Assembly (NCBI GenBank): GCA_973895155.1
Contig: OZ316892.1
Span: forward strand, 5,332,001 to 5,396,000
DNA: 64,000 nt
DNA from: Marsupella aquatica
Lineage: Eukaryota > Marchantiophyta
Direction: 5' to 3'
Shown here one piece after another: positions 11,205 to 22,036 of the stretch. Every line of letters starts with the position of its first letter. Position 1 is the stretch's first letter. The position numbers and the translations under genes were made by a program. The notes beneath the pieces were generated by a model. It had not been told where the DNA came from, made no database searches, and saw nothing but the letters and a program-made list of their open reading frames with translations.

Positions 11205-12245
11205 ATGAGTGACTCAGAGGATACTGGAAGAATTGGCGTCGGTGGAGCTTCAGGATTGCGATGATCAGACGCTGGGTCTGAGGAGGAGTTGCTACCGTTT
11301 GAGGAGGAACTTGTAACACCGGTACGATCACCGGTGCGACATGCAGTGGAGGAAGCTGTATTACTACCAAAGTTGTCGGTAGTTGGGAAGAAGAGGGAGA
11401 TGGCTAGATTTGGAGGAGTGAAGTTTGAGGTGGAGAAGTACGATGGTCGTACTGATTACTTGCTGTGGGAGAAGCAAGTGAAGGGTGTTCTTCGGGCCAT
11501 GGGCTTAGCTCATCTGCTTTCATCGCGAGAGCAGTATGATGGAGAGGAGGAGATTTCTGTGAGACAGTGGAGACAGGAGCAGGTGATTGCTGTCAACGCA
11601 GTGATGCTATATCTCAAGCCGCACATCATCAAGCAGCTGGATGATTATGTGGATTGCATGTCACTGTTCAAGGCTCTTAAAGAGAAGTACTACCGGGAAG
11701 ATGCGTCAGACCGGCTATACAAGAAGTCTCTCTTGATGAGCCTCAGACTCAAGGAAGGGAGCAAGATGCAGGATCACCTGGATGAGTTTGACAGTCTAGT
11801 GGTGGATCTGTCAAACCTGGGAAAAGGAGTTGAAGATGAGGATAAGGCCTTGCTTCTGCTAAGCTCCTTACCGCCGTCATATCAGGGCTTGAAACAGGTG
11901 CTCTTGTACAGAGATCTGAAGTCCATTTCGTATAATGAGGTGGTGAGCTCTTTACTATCTGATGATGCTCAGAAGAAGCTGGGTCAATCACAGACAGCAT
12001 CTTCTTCTGGCACTACGCTCAATGTGAACAGGGGAAGAGCAGCGCAGCGCACGAATGGATAGACAGGTTTAGATCTACATCACGGGGGAGATCTAAATCC
12101 AGAGGGAAATCACAAGAGAGAAAGCCTCTTGCATGTTGGAATTGTGGCAAGCCTGGCCACATGAAAAGGGATTGTCGAGTAAAGGTCCCTACTGCATTTG
12201 CTAACGCTGCATCAAGCTCGCATGAGGTAGATTTACTTGATGATG
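11205..12245 (+). pseudogene. Copia gag (broken): UBN2-type capsid and zinc knuckle
   Basis: The ATG at 11205 opens MSDSEDTGRIGVGG; after 19 codons an in-frame TGA at 11262 interrupts it, apparently from CGA. Reading resumes in the same frame through the copia gag polyprotein region: 'FGGVKFEVEKYDGRTDYLLW', then 'LYKKSLLMSLRLKEG' and 'LSSLPPSYQGL', ending at a stop at 12060. A one-base deletion equivalent near 12030-12055 shifts the frame; in the new frame an Arg/Ser-rich linker leads to a perfect retroviral zinc knuckle CWNCGKPGHMKRDC (CX2CX4HX4C). Gag packages element RNA in cytoplasmic particles. The protein cannot be made intact from this copy. Confidence 0.92.
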
Positions 12246-12249
12246 ATGA

Positions 12250-15200
12250 TATATTGTGATGCCAAGGATATGCTCTCAACGTAGTGTCAAATCCAGGTAG
12301 TGATGACTGGATTCTAGATAGTGCATGTACTTTTCACATTTGCTTTAGGAGAGATTTTTTCAGTTCTTACACGGTTTCCAACGGGTCAGTGTTGATGGGA
12401 AATGGAATCCCATGTCAAGTTGTTGGACTTGGATCTGTAAGATTTTAGATGTTTGATGGTGTTGTAAGAACGTTAAGGAATGTGAGACATATTCCCAGCA
12501 TGATGAAAAATCTCATTTCACTTGGAGTTTTAGAGGCAAATGGCCATCAGTGGAGTTCTGCTAATGGTGTCCTTCAGGTTTCAACTGGTACTAAAGTTGT
12601 ATTGAAGGGAAAGAGACATAGCAATCTATACGTTTTGGAGGGCAGTATAGTTTGTGATGAAGCCAATATAACCTTATCTCATGAGGAGACAGCCCGGCTA
12701 TGGCACTTTCGTTTGGGCCACATGAGTGAAAAAGGTTTGGTTATTCTTCAGAAGAAAGGATTACTTTCTAATTTGCAATCTTGTAAGTTGGAATTTGGTG
12801 AGTACTGTGTGCTTGGGAAGCAGCACAGGAAACCCTTCGGAGTTGGAACTCACACCAGCAAGGAGGTACTTGAGTATGTACATAGTGATGTGTGGGGTCC
12901 AGCCCCTACTCCCTCACATTCTGGACGGTTATACTATGTCACGTTCATAGACGATTACTCAAGGTATGTGTGGATCTACTTTTTACACAGTAAGTTTGAT
13001 GTTTTTGCCACTTTTAAGGAGTGGAAAGCCCAAGTTGAGAATCAGACTGATAACAAGGTGAGATATCTTTTATCAGATAACGGTGGTGAATACAGTTCCG
13101 GGGAATTTGGAACGTATTGTAAGGAGCAGGGGATTACCCGCCATCTCACAACAAGTTATACTCCTCAGCAGAATGGTGTTTCTGAGAGACTCAACCGAAC
13201 ACTATTGGACCGCTCGAGGAGTATGTTGAGTCAATCATGCTTACCACATGAGTTTTGGGCTGAAGCTGTCAACACTACAGCTTATTTGGTAAATTTTTCT
13301 CCATCCAGTTCTATTGGATTCAAGACGCCATTTGAAATGAGGTACGGGCGTCCAGCAGATTACTCACATCTGAGGATTTTTGGATGTGATGCTTATGTGC
13401 TTACACCTTCCCAGCTTCGATCCAAGATGGAGTCCAAGTCAAAGAAGTGCATTTTCCTTGGCTATCAGAAAGGTGTGAAGGGTTATAGGTTATGGGATCC
13501 AGTAACTTGTAAACTAATTGTTAGTAGAGATGTGTCCTTTAATGAATCCAGATCATCAAAGGAGGGGAAGAGTTCTCAGGACTCCCATACTGACAAGGGG
13601 AAATCTCCCATCCCGGACCGGGTTGAGGGGAAGATTAGTCATGATGTTGTTCATGACAGGAGAGATGGAGAAGCTCCGGGCTTGGAGCTGGTTCCTGTGA
13701 TGGAACAAGAGGAGAAAATTATTGTTGGGGTACCTCAAATTCAACCAGCAGTAGTAACAGATCAGCCTGAGTCATCTACTAGAAGAACTTCCAGTCATTC
13801 TAGTACTAGAGCTCCTACCAGGTATGGTCAATGGGCAGACTCATCTAAGCTAGATGATATTGACATTGCACCTGATGATGATGACATGGCTTTGATCTTG
13901 GAAGAAGGAGAACCTTCTTCATACAATGAGGCTTGTTCTTTAGAGCAGAAGCATGAGTGAAATGCAACAATGCAGAGGGAGTTGCGATCTTTGAGTGACA
14001 ACAAGACTTGGGAGCTGGTGGAGCTTCCAAGAGGTCAGCAAGTGGTGGACAGCAAGTGAATTTACAAGTTGAAGGATAGTCCTTCAGAGGGTGGAGATAA
14101 GATCTACAAGGCAAGGCTTGTTGCCAAAGGATTCACTCAGGAGAAAGGAGTGGATTACAATAAGGTCTTTTCACCGGTGGCTAAGTATTCCACAATTCGG
14201 ATCTTGTGTCAACTTGTTGTGTTTTTTAATCTGGCGATGGATCAGATGGATGTTGTTACAGCTTTTCTCTATGGCAACTTGGAAGAGTTGCTCTTCATGA
14301 GACAGCCACTAGGCTTTATGAAGAAGGGCCAAGAGAACTTAGTTTGCAGATTGCTCAAGTCCTTGTATGGATTGAAGCAGTCTCCTAGATAGTGGAACAA
14401 ACGGTTTGATGATGTCATGCTTGCTCAAGGTTTTACAAGGATGGTGTATGATCCTTGTGTGTATACAAAATCAGTCAAGAATAATGTATTTGGTTTCATC
14501 ATTCTGGTGATCTATGTGGATGACATGCTGATTGTGACTAAAAATCAATCTGAGGTTGACAGTCTCAAGGCAAAATTGAGTGTTGAATTTAGGATGAAGG
14601 ATCTTGGTAAGGCCAAGAGGATCTTAGGGATGGAGATTTTTAGGAACTCTGATACTGGACAGTTGTGCTTGAGTCAAGGCCAATATGCGAGGAAAGTACT
14701 TGCACGATTCAACATGGAGAACTGTAAGCCAGTGAGTATTCCTTTAGCTTCACATTTCAAGTTATCATCGGCTTTCTCTCCTACAGATGCTGTGGAGAAA
14801 GGTTTGATAGCTAAGATTCCTTATGAGAATGTAGTAGGCAGTCTGATGTATTTGATGACTTGTACTAGGCCTGACTTGGCCCTAGCGATGGGCAAGGTTA
14901 GCAGATTCGTGTCAAATCCAGGGAAGGTACATTGGGAAGCTGTGAAATGGATTCTCAGGTATCTCAAGGGTACACAGGACTATGGATTACTATTTGATAA
15001 CAAATCAGATAGAACGTTAGTTGGCTATGTAGATTCTGACTATGGAGGCTGTCTGGATACAAGGAGGTCTACAACTGGGTTTGTATACACTCTTGGAGGA
15101 GGATGTATCAGTTGGAAATCTACCTTGCAAAAGTGCATATCTCAGTCTACTACAGAAGCAGAGTATGTTGCAGCAGCAGAAGCAGCAAAGGAAGCAATTT

Positions 15201-15481
15201 GGTTGGACAAGTTGATCGCAGAGATGGGTTTAGAGCATGGCAAAATGACTCTAAACTGTGATAATCAGAGTGCTCTTCACTTGGCTGCTAACCAAGTGAT
15301 GGATAGCAGGGTGAAGCACATTGATATCAGGTACCATTTTATCAGGCAAGCAGTGTCTGATAAAACTTTTGAGCTAGTCAAGATTGATGGAAAGCTCAAT
15401 CCCGCTGATGCCTTTACCAAAGTGATTCCTTTGGAGAGTTTCTCAAGACACCGTGCTACTTTGCAGGTTTTGCAGTTGTAG
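12250..15481 (+). pseudogene. Copia pol (broken): protease, integrase, reverse transcriptase, RNase H
   Basis: One reading frame runs from the zinc knuckle to the natural stop at 15479, interrupted by TGA 12257, TAG 12446, TGA 13958, TGA 14057 and TAG 14390. Order of domains: protease near 12304-12340 with DSACTFHI, where copia proteases have D-S/T-G, so glycine is replaced by alanine; GAG-pre-integrase HFRLGHMSEKG (12705-12740), whose following CX2C motif reads FGEYC and has lost its first cysteine; integrase core with its DDE residues present (HSDVWGP, LSDNGGEY, GVSERLNR); RT at 14100-14700 with [10 protein letters not shown] and catalytic YVDDML; RNase H with YVDSDYGGCLDTRRSTTG and STTEAEYVA. 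Two of the TGA codons stand where tryptophan is expected and the TAG at 14390 where glutamine is expected, so these are point-mutation stops with no frame loss. Confidence 0.95.
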
Positions 15482-15692
15482 TGCAAGTAGAGTTATTTAG
15501 CAATGATTGTGTGACTATTTGTATATGGATTACTCATTCTTGTTAGGCTACGGCTTAGTTCTAGTTAACCCTTAGTTAACCCTTGTGGTTTTTAGGGGGA
15601 GACCTGGTTTGGTGATTGTCTAGAACATCCCGCTGAGGATTCCATATGGTAGCATTTAGTCTAGTCCCCAAGACAAGAGTCAAGGGGGAGTT
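15482..15692 (+). other. Copia 3' untranslated segment with polypurine tract
   Basis: The stretch between the pol stop and the 3' LTR. AAGGGGGAG at 15682-15690 is the polypurine tract that primes plus-strand DNA synthesis; the LTR begins two bases later. Confidence 0.85.
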
Positions 15693-16039
15693 TGTTAGAT
15701 ATTGCTCTAGTCTTGTGATTCATGAGCTAACCACAGTTAGTCTAACTCGGGTTAGGACTTAGCTAATGTTAGCGGTAGTGGTGGTGTGCATATAGCTAGG
15801 GCTGATGCCAGACCCTGGTGGAACTTAGGCTCATTGTTACGGAGCTAGTTGAGAGATAGGGAGAGCTTGTGCTGTGGATGATGCTTGGTATGGCCGGTCG
15901 GCCTAGAGTGCAGTAAAGCTCTTGTGTGTTCCCGTGGACGTAGCCTCATGTGGAGGTGAACCACGTATCTCTTTGTGTCGACCATTGTGCGTTGGATGGT
16001 TCATGGGCTTGCCGTTACGAATGCCGTCTATGCTCAACA
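15693..16039 (+). repeat. 3' LTR of the copia element
   Basis: 347 bp, TGTTAGATATTGC...TGCTCAACA, uninterrupted. Compared with the 5' LTR it has a 3-bp extra 'gat' and about 12 substitutions by eye. Confidence 0.97.
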
Positions 16040-16044
16040 CGAGG
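16040..16044. repeat. Target-site duplication of the copia element, right copy
   Basis: CGAGG, matching 8843-8847. Confidence 0.95.
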
Positions 16045-16760
16045 AACTGAATCTCGTTCATCGCAAACTTGCACTTGCTAGGTTTAGCAAAGAGACGAGC
16101 CTTACGAAGGCAAGAGAACACTTCTCTGAGCAACTGCTCATGTTCCTCCAACATTTTCAAGTAGATTAGGATGTCGTCAATAAAGACGACCACTCCTTGG
16201 TCCAACAAGTCATGAAAGATGGTATTCATCATCTTCATGAACGTTGCGGTTGCATTACACAACCCGAACGGCATAACCAAAAACTCATAGGATCCGAACC
16301 TTGTGCACATTGCGGTCTTATACTCGTCTCCCTTAGCCATGCGGATCTGGTAATACACAGACCGCAAGTCCACCTTTGAAAACTTCTTAGCCCCGGAGAG
16401 GCAATCAAAGAGGTCATCCATATGAGGTAACGGGTACTTGTTCTTTACCGTTTGCTTACTGAGGGCCCAATAATCTGCGCATAATCTCAAAGTACAATCC
16501 TTTTTGGACACAAACAGCACGGGCACCCCGTAAGGACTCTTACTAGGGTGAATGAACCCTTGGTCGATCAACTCTTCCAAGGCGTTCTTCAACATCATTC
16601 GCTCGTTCAGGTTCAGACGATAAGGAGCTTTAGCCTGAGGAGCCGATCCCGGCTCCAACTCAACTTGGTGATCCACTTCTCTACGTGGAGGTAAACCTTT
16701 AGGTAGCTTCTGCGAGAGCACGTCGTTGAATTCCTCTAAAATTTTGGGAATTCGACCGCA
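16040..16760 (-). pseudogene. Ty3/gypsy reverse transcriptase, proximal part
   Basis: From about 16755 the minus strand reads [20 protein letters not shown], then '[20 protein letters not shown]', fingers '[20 protein letters not shown]' and '[20 protein letters not shown]', palm '[15 protein letters not shown]', '[20 protein letters not shown]' and the catalytic motif '[11 protein letters not shown]', ending '[12 protein letters not shown]' at the insertion point. The DD pair is kept but the usual Tyr of YxDD is Phe. The reading frame is open across this whole stretch, so the RT was probably intact when the copia element landed. Confidence 0.93.
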
Positions 16761-16904
16761 GTCGGCCCGACCTTAGTTGACTTGACCTTTGGCTGCAACG
16801 CAGCCTCCTGAGTTGGGTGGAGATGAAAGAAGAAACATTCATGTCCACCCTTGAAGTCTTTCCACCATTGCTTCGCCGATACACACGGAGACATCCACGA
16901 CACT

Positions 16905-17469
16905 TTACTGTCTTACTTTAAGAAATCTTTCTTTATTTTCGGTAATTTCGTGTACAACGATGGGCTCACCGCCCTTATTGGGAAAATGGAGCACCTCACC
17001 CCCCGGTTTCAAGGTAACATTGTGCTTTCTGAGATAACCTACCGACAAAATGAAGTCTACGGCTAGACCGTCTAGAACGTAGAACATCTCCTGACTAACA
17101 AAATTGTGTTGTTCGCCTATGACCTCTACCCAAAGTCTATGCACTACTCTCGACACTATCCCTTTTGTGTCGTTGGCGAACTTGCACACTAACGGTTGTA
17201 GCAACTCTTGCACGTCCACCCCAAGACGAGCTGCCGCCTGCCCACTTATGAAGCAGGTGGTCGCGCCTGTATCCACCAAAGCAACACCCAGATTACCGTT
17301 AGAAGTGACATTCACAAAAATCAGTTTTTTAGGATCCATTGTCTTAACTTTACGTATCTTCTCTTGCAACAACGCCTTCTCTCCGCCAGGGACATCCCCT
17401 ACAGGGACCTTGTCAGCTACTAAGGGTTTGGTTAGAGCGATACTTACCTTAATGCTCTTCTGTCCTCCA
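16905..17469 (-). pseudogene. Ty3/gypsy aspartic protease region
   Basis: The minus strand carries 'VALVDTGATTCFISGQAAAR', with the retropepsin DTGA active-site motif, followed by 'FVSQEMFYVLDGLAVDFILS' and 'GYLRKHNVTL', the flap and C-terminal part (usually 'DvILGmdWL'). The frame ends at TAA 16905 and the roughly 140-bp link to RT is out of frame, indicating decay. Confidence 0.88.
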
Positions 17470-18978
17470 CCATCTTCGTTTGGCTTGCCACCTTTCGTGG
17501 AACAATCCTTACTTTGATGGCCCATGGCGCCACATGTGAAGCACATACCTTCCGCCTGCCTCTGCTCCATGGTCGCCTGCTTCTTTGCTTTCTGTGCCGA
17601 TGAGGCTCCTTTCTTAAAGTTGTCGGCCTTCCGGTTTCGCTTAGCTTCTCCATTCTGGGGCTGGGGATCCGAACCACCGGCCCCTGCCCCCTTAGGTTGC
17701 TTACACTTATTCCCGGGGCCTTTTGCTTTCCCAGCTTCCCCCTCGGATCCCTTGCCACCCACCCTCACCAAGTCCGGTCGGTTATTCACCAATGTAGTGG
17801 CCTTGTCGAAGGCGTCAGAAAGCGTTTTGAACTCATGACGCTTTTCCTGCAACTTTTCCCTGAGCAATGGCGGGAGCTTCATGATAAAGTTGTGAAGCTG
17901 TGTATATAGGGTCTCTTGTCCTGCCGGGATACACGCCAACTGATTCTAGTAATAAGTGATGAACTTTTGGATATCACCCTTGAAACTCATCTCCGTTACG
18001 CATTTCTGAGCGTGCCGCTCCGGGTACTTAGTGGTGACATGAGCACGGAGACCCTCAACCAGGTTTTCCCAAGTCAACGGCAAGGAGGAGTCCTCTTGCG
18101 ACTTCTTCCATGACTTGTACCAAGTCAGGGCATAGTCCTTCAGGTAAGGAGCGGCTGCGGTAGCCCAAGTGGAACGCTCAACGCACGCTTGGAGATGAAT
18201 CTCCATCGTGGATAGCCAACTCAGGAACTTTTGTCCACTTTGTTCATAGGCCCCGTCGTAAGTTGGAGGAGTCGGTAGCTGGTTCACTTGGAACATACTC
18301 CGTCCAACTACCACTCCCCCCTCGGGACACGACACACTCTGACTGGGCCCCCTTGTTGTGTTCCAACTGCTCATAGATGAGTCATTGGTCTTGAGTCAAC
18401 GGGCCCAGACCGTCGTCAACGGCCGGGCCCTTGCGGGTTGTGTGAGGACGGTCCTCCAACCGTCTTTCCTTTGCGGGCCGCCTGTCCTTAGGTTCTCTTG
18501 TGGATTTTGGTGACACTCCCCCCGTCTTGCGAGCACCATGACCTCCCGGGATTGAGGTATCACCCGCGTCATCCTGGTTCTGCTTGGTCAAATTATCCAC
18601 AATGATGTCTGGCTCGACATCATCCTCTGGTTCTGCATTCAACCCTCTCAAGGCTGGGATCAGTTCCTCTTCCGGGTCCTGACCCTCTTCCTCTGTCTCA
18701 ACTTCAGCGTTGTCATCGCTTGTGGTTGCGTCGGAGTCATCGTCATCCGACCCATCCTCTGAAGGATCAGCCACCTCCTTCCCTTTAAGTTGACGGCGCT
18801 CTGCACTTGACTTGTTTGCCGCAACGGTCAACGGTTCGGCCGTTGCGTCTTCTTCATCTTGCTTGTAACATTCGTCTAGGGAAGTCAACCCGTCCTCCTT
18901 CTGTTCATCGTGAACTTGGGATCTCCCCTTGGTGGGGGGAGCCTGCTTGCCACTCTTTGCGCGAGTGTTTTTAGCCAT
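17470..18978 (-). pseudogene. Ty3/gypsy gag (broken)
   Basis: The ATG at 18978 opens a strongly acidic N-terminal region (long Asp/Glu-rich runs, about 198 codons) that ends in TGA at 18382. After a frameshift near 18350 the retrotransposon gag domain follows: 'QKFLSWLSTMEIHLQACVER', 'LTWYKSWKKSQED', 'WENLVEGLRAHVTTKYPE'. A TAG at 17946 interrupts it, then 'LHNFIMKLPPLLREKL', a Lys/Gly-rich stretch, and a zinc knuckle CFTCGAMGHQSKDC. The N-terminal acidic extension is unusual for short plant gypsy gags. Confidence 0.88.
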
Positions 18979-19108
18979 ATTCCCAGTGACCGAATCTGCC
19001 CGCAGTCAACCAGCCGGGCACGTTGAAGCACTAAGTCCCCGCAAAAATCCGTTAAGATTTTTGGATTCTGACTTAACACGACCCCGGCCCGGTGTCTATG
19101 CCGGCAAT

Positions 19109-19121
19109 CGCTCTGATACCA
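19109..19121 (-). other. Gypsy primer-binding site (initiator-Met tRNA type)
   Basis: The minus strand reads TGGTATCAGAGCG, a perfect match to the usual plant initiator-Met PBS, 131 bp upstream of the gag ATG. It fixes the left limit of the 5' LTR. Confidence 0.93.
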
Positions 19122-20530
19122 ATCCCAGCACTTGTGCCTAAGTGCCCTTGGTGCCCGAACGCCTCCACGGAATACCTCGAGCAAGCATCCAAGTGCCTCT
19201 AGCACCACCTTCGGCCCCTTCCATATGAAGCCGCACTTGCTCACTTACCCGACCGCTACTCAACGGTCCTCAATGTCTGCACAAGCAACCAAGCACCTCG
19301 GTAAGTAACCCCTCTGGATCTAGAACTCACCAAGTCTAGCATCCTAACTCAAGCTCAACAGACGTTGGTAAATAGGTCAGCAATAGGTCCTCCCGATGCC
19401 ATAAGCCGGAACCAGAACTCACGCCCACTATCCGTCCAGGACAGCTCCTTCCTTGGGCGTGGCCCGGGTTCCCCCTCGTACCTATCCATCACCAACTGAC
19501 CACCCTGACCTTAGGACATGCTCATGGCCCAAATAGCGTAGCTTGTCCTAAAGCTTGTCCCAAGCTTGTCTCAACACGCCGGGACCAGAACGGCCCCGAC
19601 TCTAACAACCACTCCCAGTTCGCCCCACTAATGGTCTAGGGACCAAGCGCCCTTGGGACTCAGCCTCCATACCTACTTGGCCTTGCCTCCCCAACGCAAG
19701 CTCTCTTGGGAGGCTGAACGCGTCTTGGCTGCTGTTCGGCAGGATTTGGCAAGCGGGCGAGCTAACACCCGCAAACCACGAGAACCCATGGCGCCCCCGG
19801 AGCTCAGATGGGTCCAACGCACCCAAGAAGTCCTCCAACGGACTTCCTGTTGGGAAGATATCGTCATTTCTGTTTGACAGTTTTCCTTAGTGTCACGACC
19901 GCCGCGGCTCACGACTTCGGCTCGGCCTTAGCCCCCAGGGAGACACCACTCCCCTCATATATGCTTCTCGAGACCTGCCATCCCCGGACCAGCTTTGGTC
20001 CCTAAACATTTGGCCCCCAACCCGGATCTCATCGCGCATAATGGGCGCGCCACCAACTGGCAACGCCCATAACTTTCTTCATAGGCATCCGTAAGCGGAG
20101 TGCCTTAGCCCGTTGTGACCGGGTCGACCTAGTGCTCATGCCTAGGCCCTTAGGTCTGATCGCCGCTCAAGGCCCCCGACCAGCCCAACCCGGATCGGGC
20201 CACAACTTGCGCCCCAAGTGTCCGTTGCCAATGGCGTCAACTCCATTGGCCTTGGGCCCAAGAGGAGCTCACTCCCAAGCCCTCAGAACTCAAAGTCCAT
20301 CCGACGGTCCAAACGACCATCCTTGAGCCCGGCCCATTTCCCCTTGACCCGACCCGACCCGCCCTAGGCTAGTCCAAGTCCTTAGTGTGTGCCTCCAGCT
20401 TGGCCCCTTGCCTCGCCAATGCCACGTCTCATTGCCCACAAGTCTCCCCATGCTAAGTCCTCCCCGGATGGCCTATCCGGGCCTGGACCATAAGGGAGCT
20501 CGGCGTCGGAGTCAGCGACGCCAGAGCTAA
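19122..20530 (-). repeat. Probable gypsy 5' LTR
   Basis: GC-rich DNA upstream of the PBS with a minus-strand TATA-like CATATATG at 19956-19963. The outer end is uncertain: composition returns to AT-rich near 20600 but no TG/CA terminus or duplicated target could be fixed, and no second LTR exists in the window to define it. Confidence 0.4.
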
Positions 20531-22000
20531 GTGTTAAGGTAGTCGAGTTCCGTGACTGTGGGTCTCTTCCCAGGCAGTGATCCTCCTCCTCTTTTGTGTT
20601 GTTTCTGGTCAATTGCAGTGACTGATTGGAGAGACAGTGGCCCTATCAATATCACCTTCTCCCAAAAATCCTGCTACTCCTCCATTGCCACAAGCTCAGC
20701 TTCAATCTCCAAACCTAAATTCCGCCTCCATGCTTCACACCAGTCCATGTGAACGTTTTGTGCATGCAATTGCCCAGACTTGTTCTATTTCAATCAGCAT
20801 TTGGTTCATGAATTACTGAAAAGCTTCGTGCATGGAGGCTATGGAGTCTTCAAGACTTCACAGAGTTCACAGCGCATCCGCGTGCTATGGTTTGTTTTAC
20901 TTTGCAGTGTCGACAGCCACTGTGCGCTCCCGCATGCTGAGGTTGGTTTGAACCTGGGATGCAGGGGTTTGAACTCAGGGTAGGGTTTTTCAGGCATGTT
21001 TTACCAAGGACTGGTGCAACACAAATTTTTCACCCAAACACTATTGGGATGCAGGCCATATCAAGCATGCCCAAATTTTGCAGCATCCGGCCACGAAAGG
21101 AGTGCGGATGCTCTAGGGTACTCCATCAGGTGGCTTCTCCATAATCTTCTCTACAGTTCCTGAATTCCACAGCCTGAGGTATTCCATTGTACATGACCAA
21201 ACCTATTAAAGCAGGTCCATGACCAAACCCTTTCAGTAGGATCACGGTAGCTGAAGAGTACACTTTTAGTGGGCAATACTCATTCAACTATATTTGGTTC
21301 AATCACAACAGAATGAATACAATTAGTTCAATCACAACAGACTGAACAATACAATTTGGACAGTGTAGTATTCAATATTGTTTCCAATATATGTTCGAGC
21401 CATTTTATACAGTATGAAGATAGTTTTTCCAATATGTTTTGGGGCAATTTTCTACAATCAGATTGCCATTTTCTACAACATGACAATAGTGTTTCGTATG
21501 TTTTTGGGGCAATGTTCTGGAACATGATCTCCCCAGTAGGTTTTGGGGCCATTTTCTGGCCCCAATCACTTCCAAACTACAAGTGCCAACCAGTCCCTCT
21601 CATCTTCTAGCTGGCTACAATGGGTTTACAAGCCAAGAGTATCACCATTTCACTCGGTGGGTACAGGGGGGTTTATACAAGCCGGGAGTAGTAGTATCAT
21701 GGGTTCATTCACAGACTATCTCTCAACAGTACCTATGAAAGCAGTTAGTGTATACTGGGTGAGCTTCAATTTTTGGTTTGTCGGAGTGGAAGCTTACTTC
21801 AGGACTTTGGAAAACTTTCGCTTCTTGAACTCTATGGTACTGCTGAAACACAACTCCCACTCTGATACATGGATCGATATACAGAGTTTTTCAGTGTGGG
21901 GTTCTTGACTTCTGATCAGGCACTAGTCACACTCCCAAAAATTTCACCATGATGGGAATTTTTGAGGAAAAGGCTATGGCGGAGGAAGAAATACAGAAAG
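20531..22000. other. Intergenic DNA downstream of the dehydrogenase gene
   Basis: No gene recognised. Between 21434 and 21560 a 'ttttggggcaattttctacaa'-type phrase occurs three times (near 21440, 21502 and 21541), the core of a small diverged repeat that keeps the 84-codon ORF at 21356-21610 open. Confidence 0.4.
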
Positions 22001-22036
22001 GCATGACAATTCGTTAACGCATGACAATTCGTTAAC
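22001..22036. repeat. 18-bp tandem duplication overlapping a stop codon
   Basis: Two perfect copies of gcatgacaattcgttaac; the second contains the TAA (22032-22034) that ends the dehydrogenase gene on the minus strand. Confidence 0.9.

Larger units (their letters stand above)
8848..16039 (+). mobile_element. Ty1/copia LTR retrotransposon, full-length but decayed
   Basis: The element spans 7,192 bp: 5' LTR 8848-9495 (itself interrupted by another LTR), primer-binding site 9498-9509, long leader, gag, protease-integrase-RT-RNase H in the copia order, polypurine tract 15682-15690 and 3' LTR 15693-16039. Both LTRs have TG...CA ends and the element is flanked by the 5-bp duplication CGAGG. It sits inside the reverse transcriptase of a minus-strand gypsy element. 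By my count the two LTRs, leaving out the nested insert, differ by about 12 substitutions over about 344 bp, nearly all transitions. Coding capacity is lost: gag has one in-frame stop, pol has five, and there is one frameshift between them. It could be mobilised only in trans. Confidence 0.97.
16040..20530 (-). mobile_element. Ty3/gypsy LTR retrotransposon, 5' half (minus strand), split by the copia element
   Basis: Reading leftward: a probable 5' LTR (19122 to about 20530), an initiator-Met type primer-binding site at 19109-19121, gag, an aspartic protease, then RT up to the copia junction at 16040; RT resumes at 8847. Frames are broken at several points (TGA 18382, TAG 17946, TAA 16905 and at least one frameshift near 18350). 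RNase H, integrase and the 3' LTR are not found on the left side, so the element was truncated as well as split. Confidence 0.9.
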
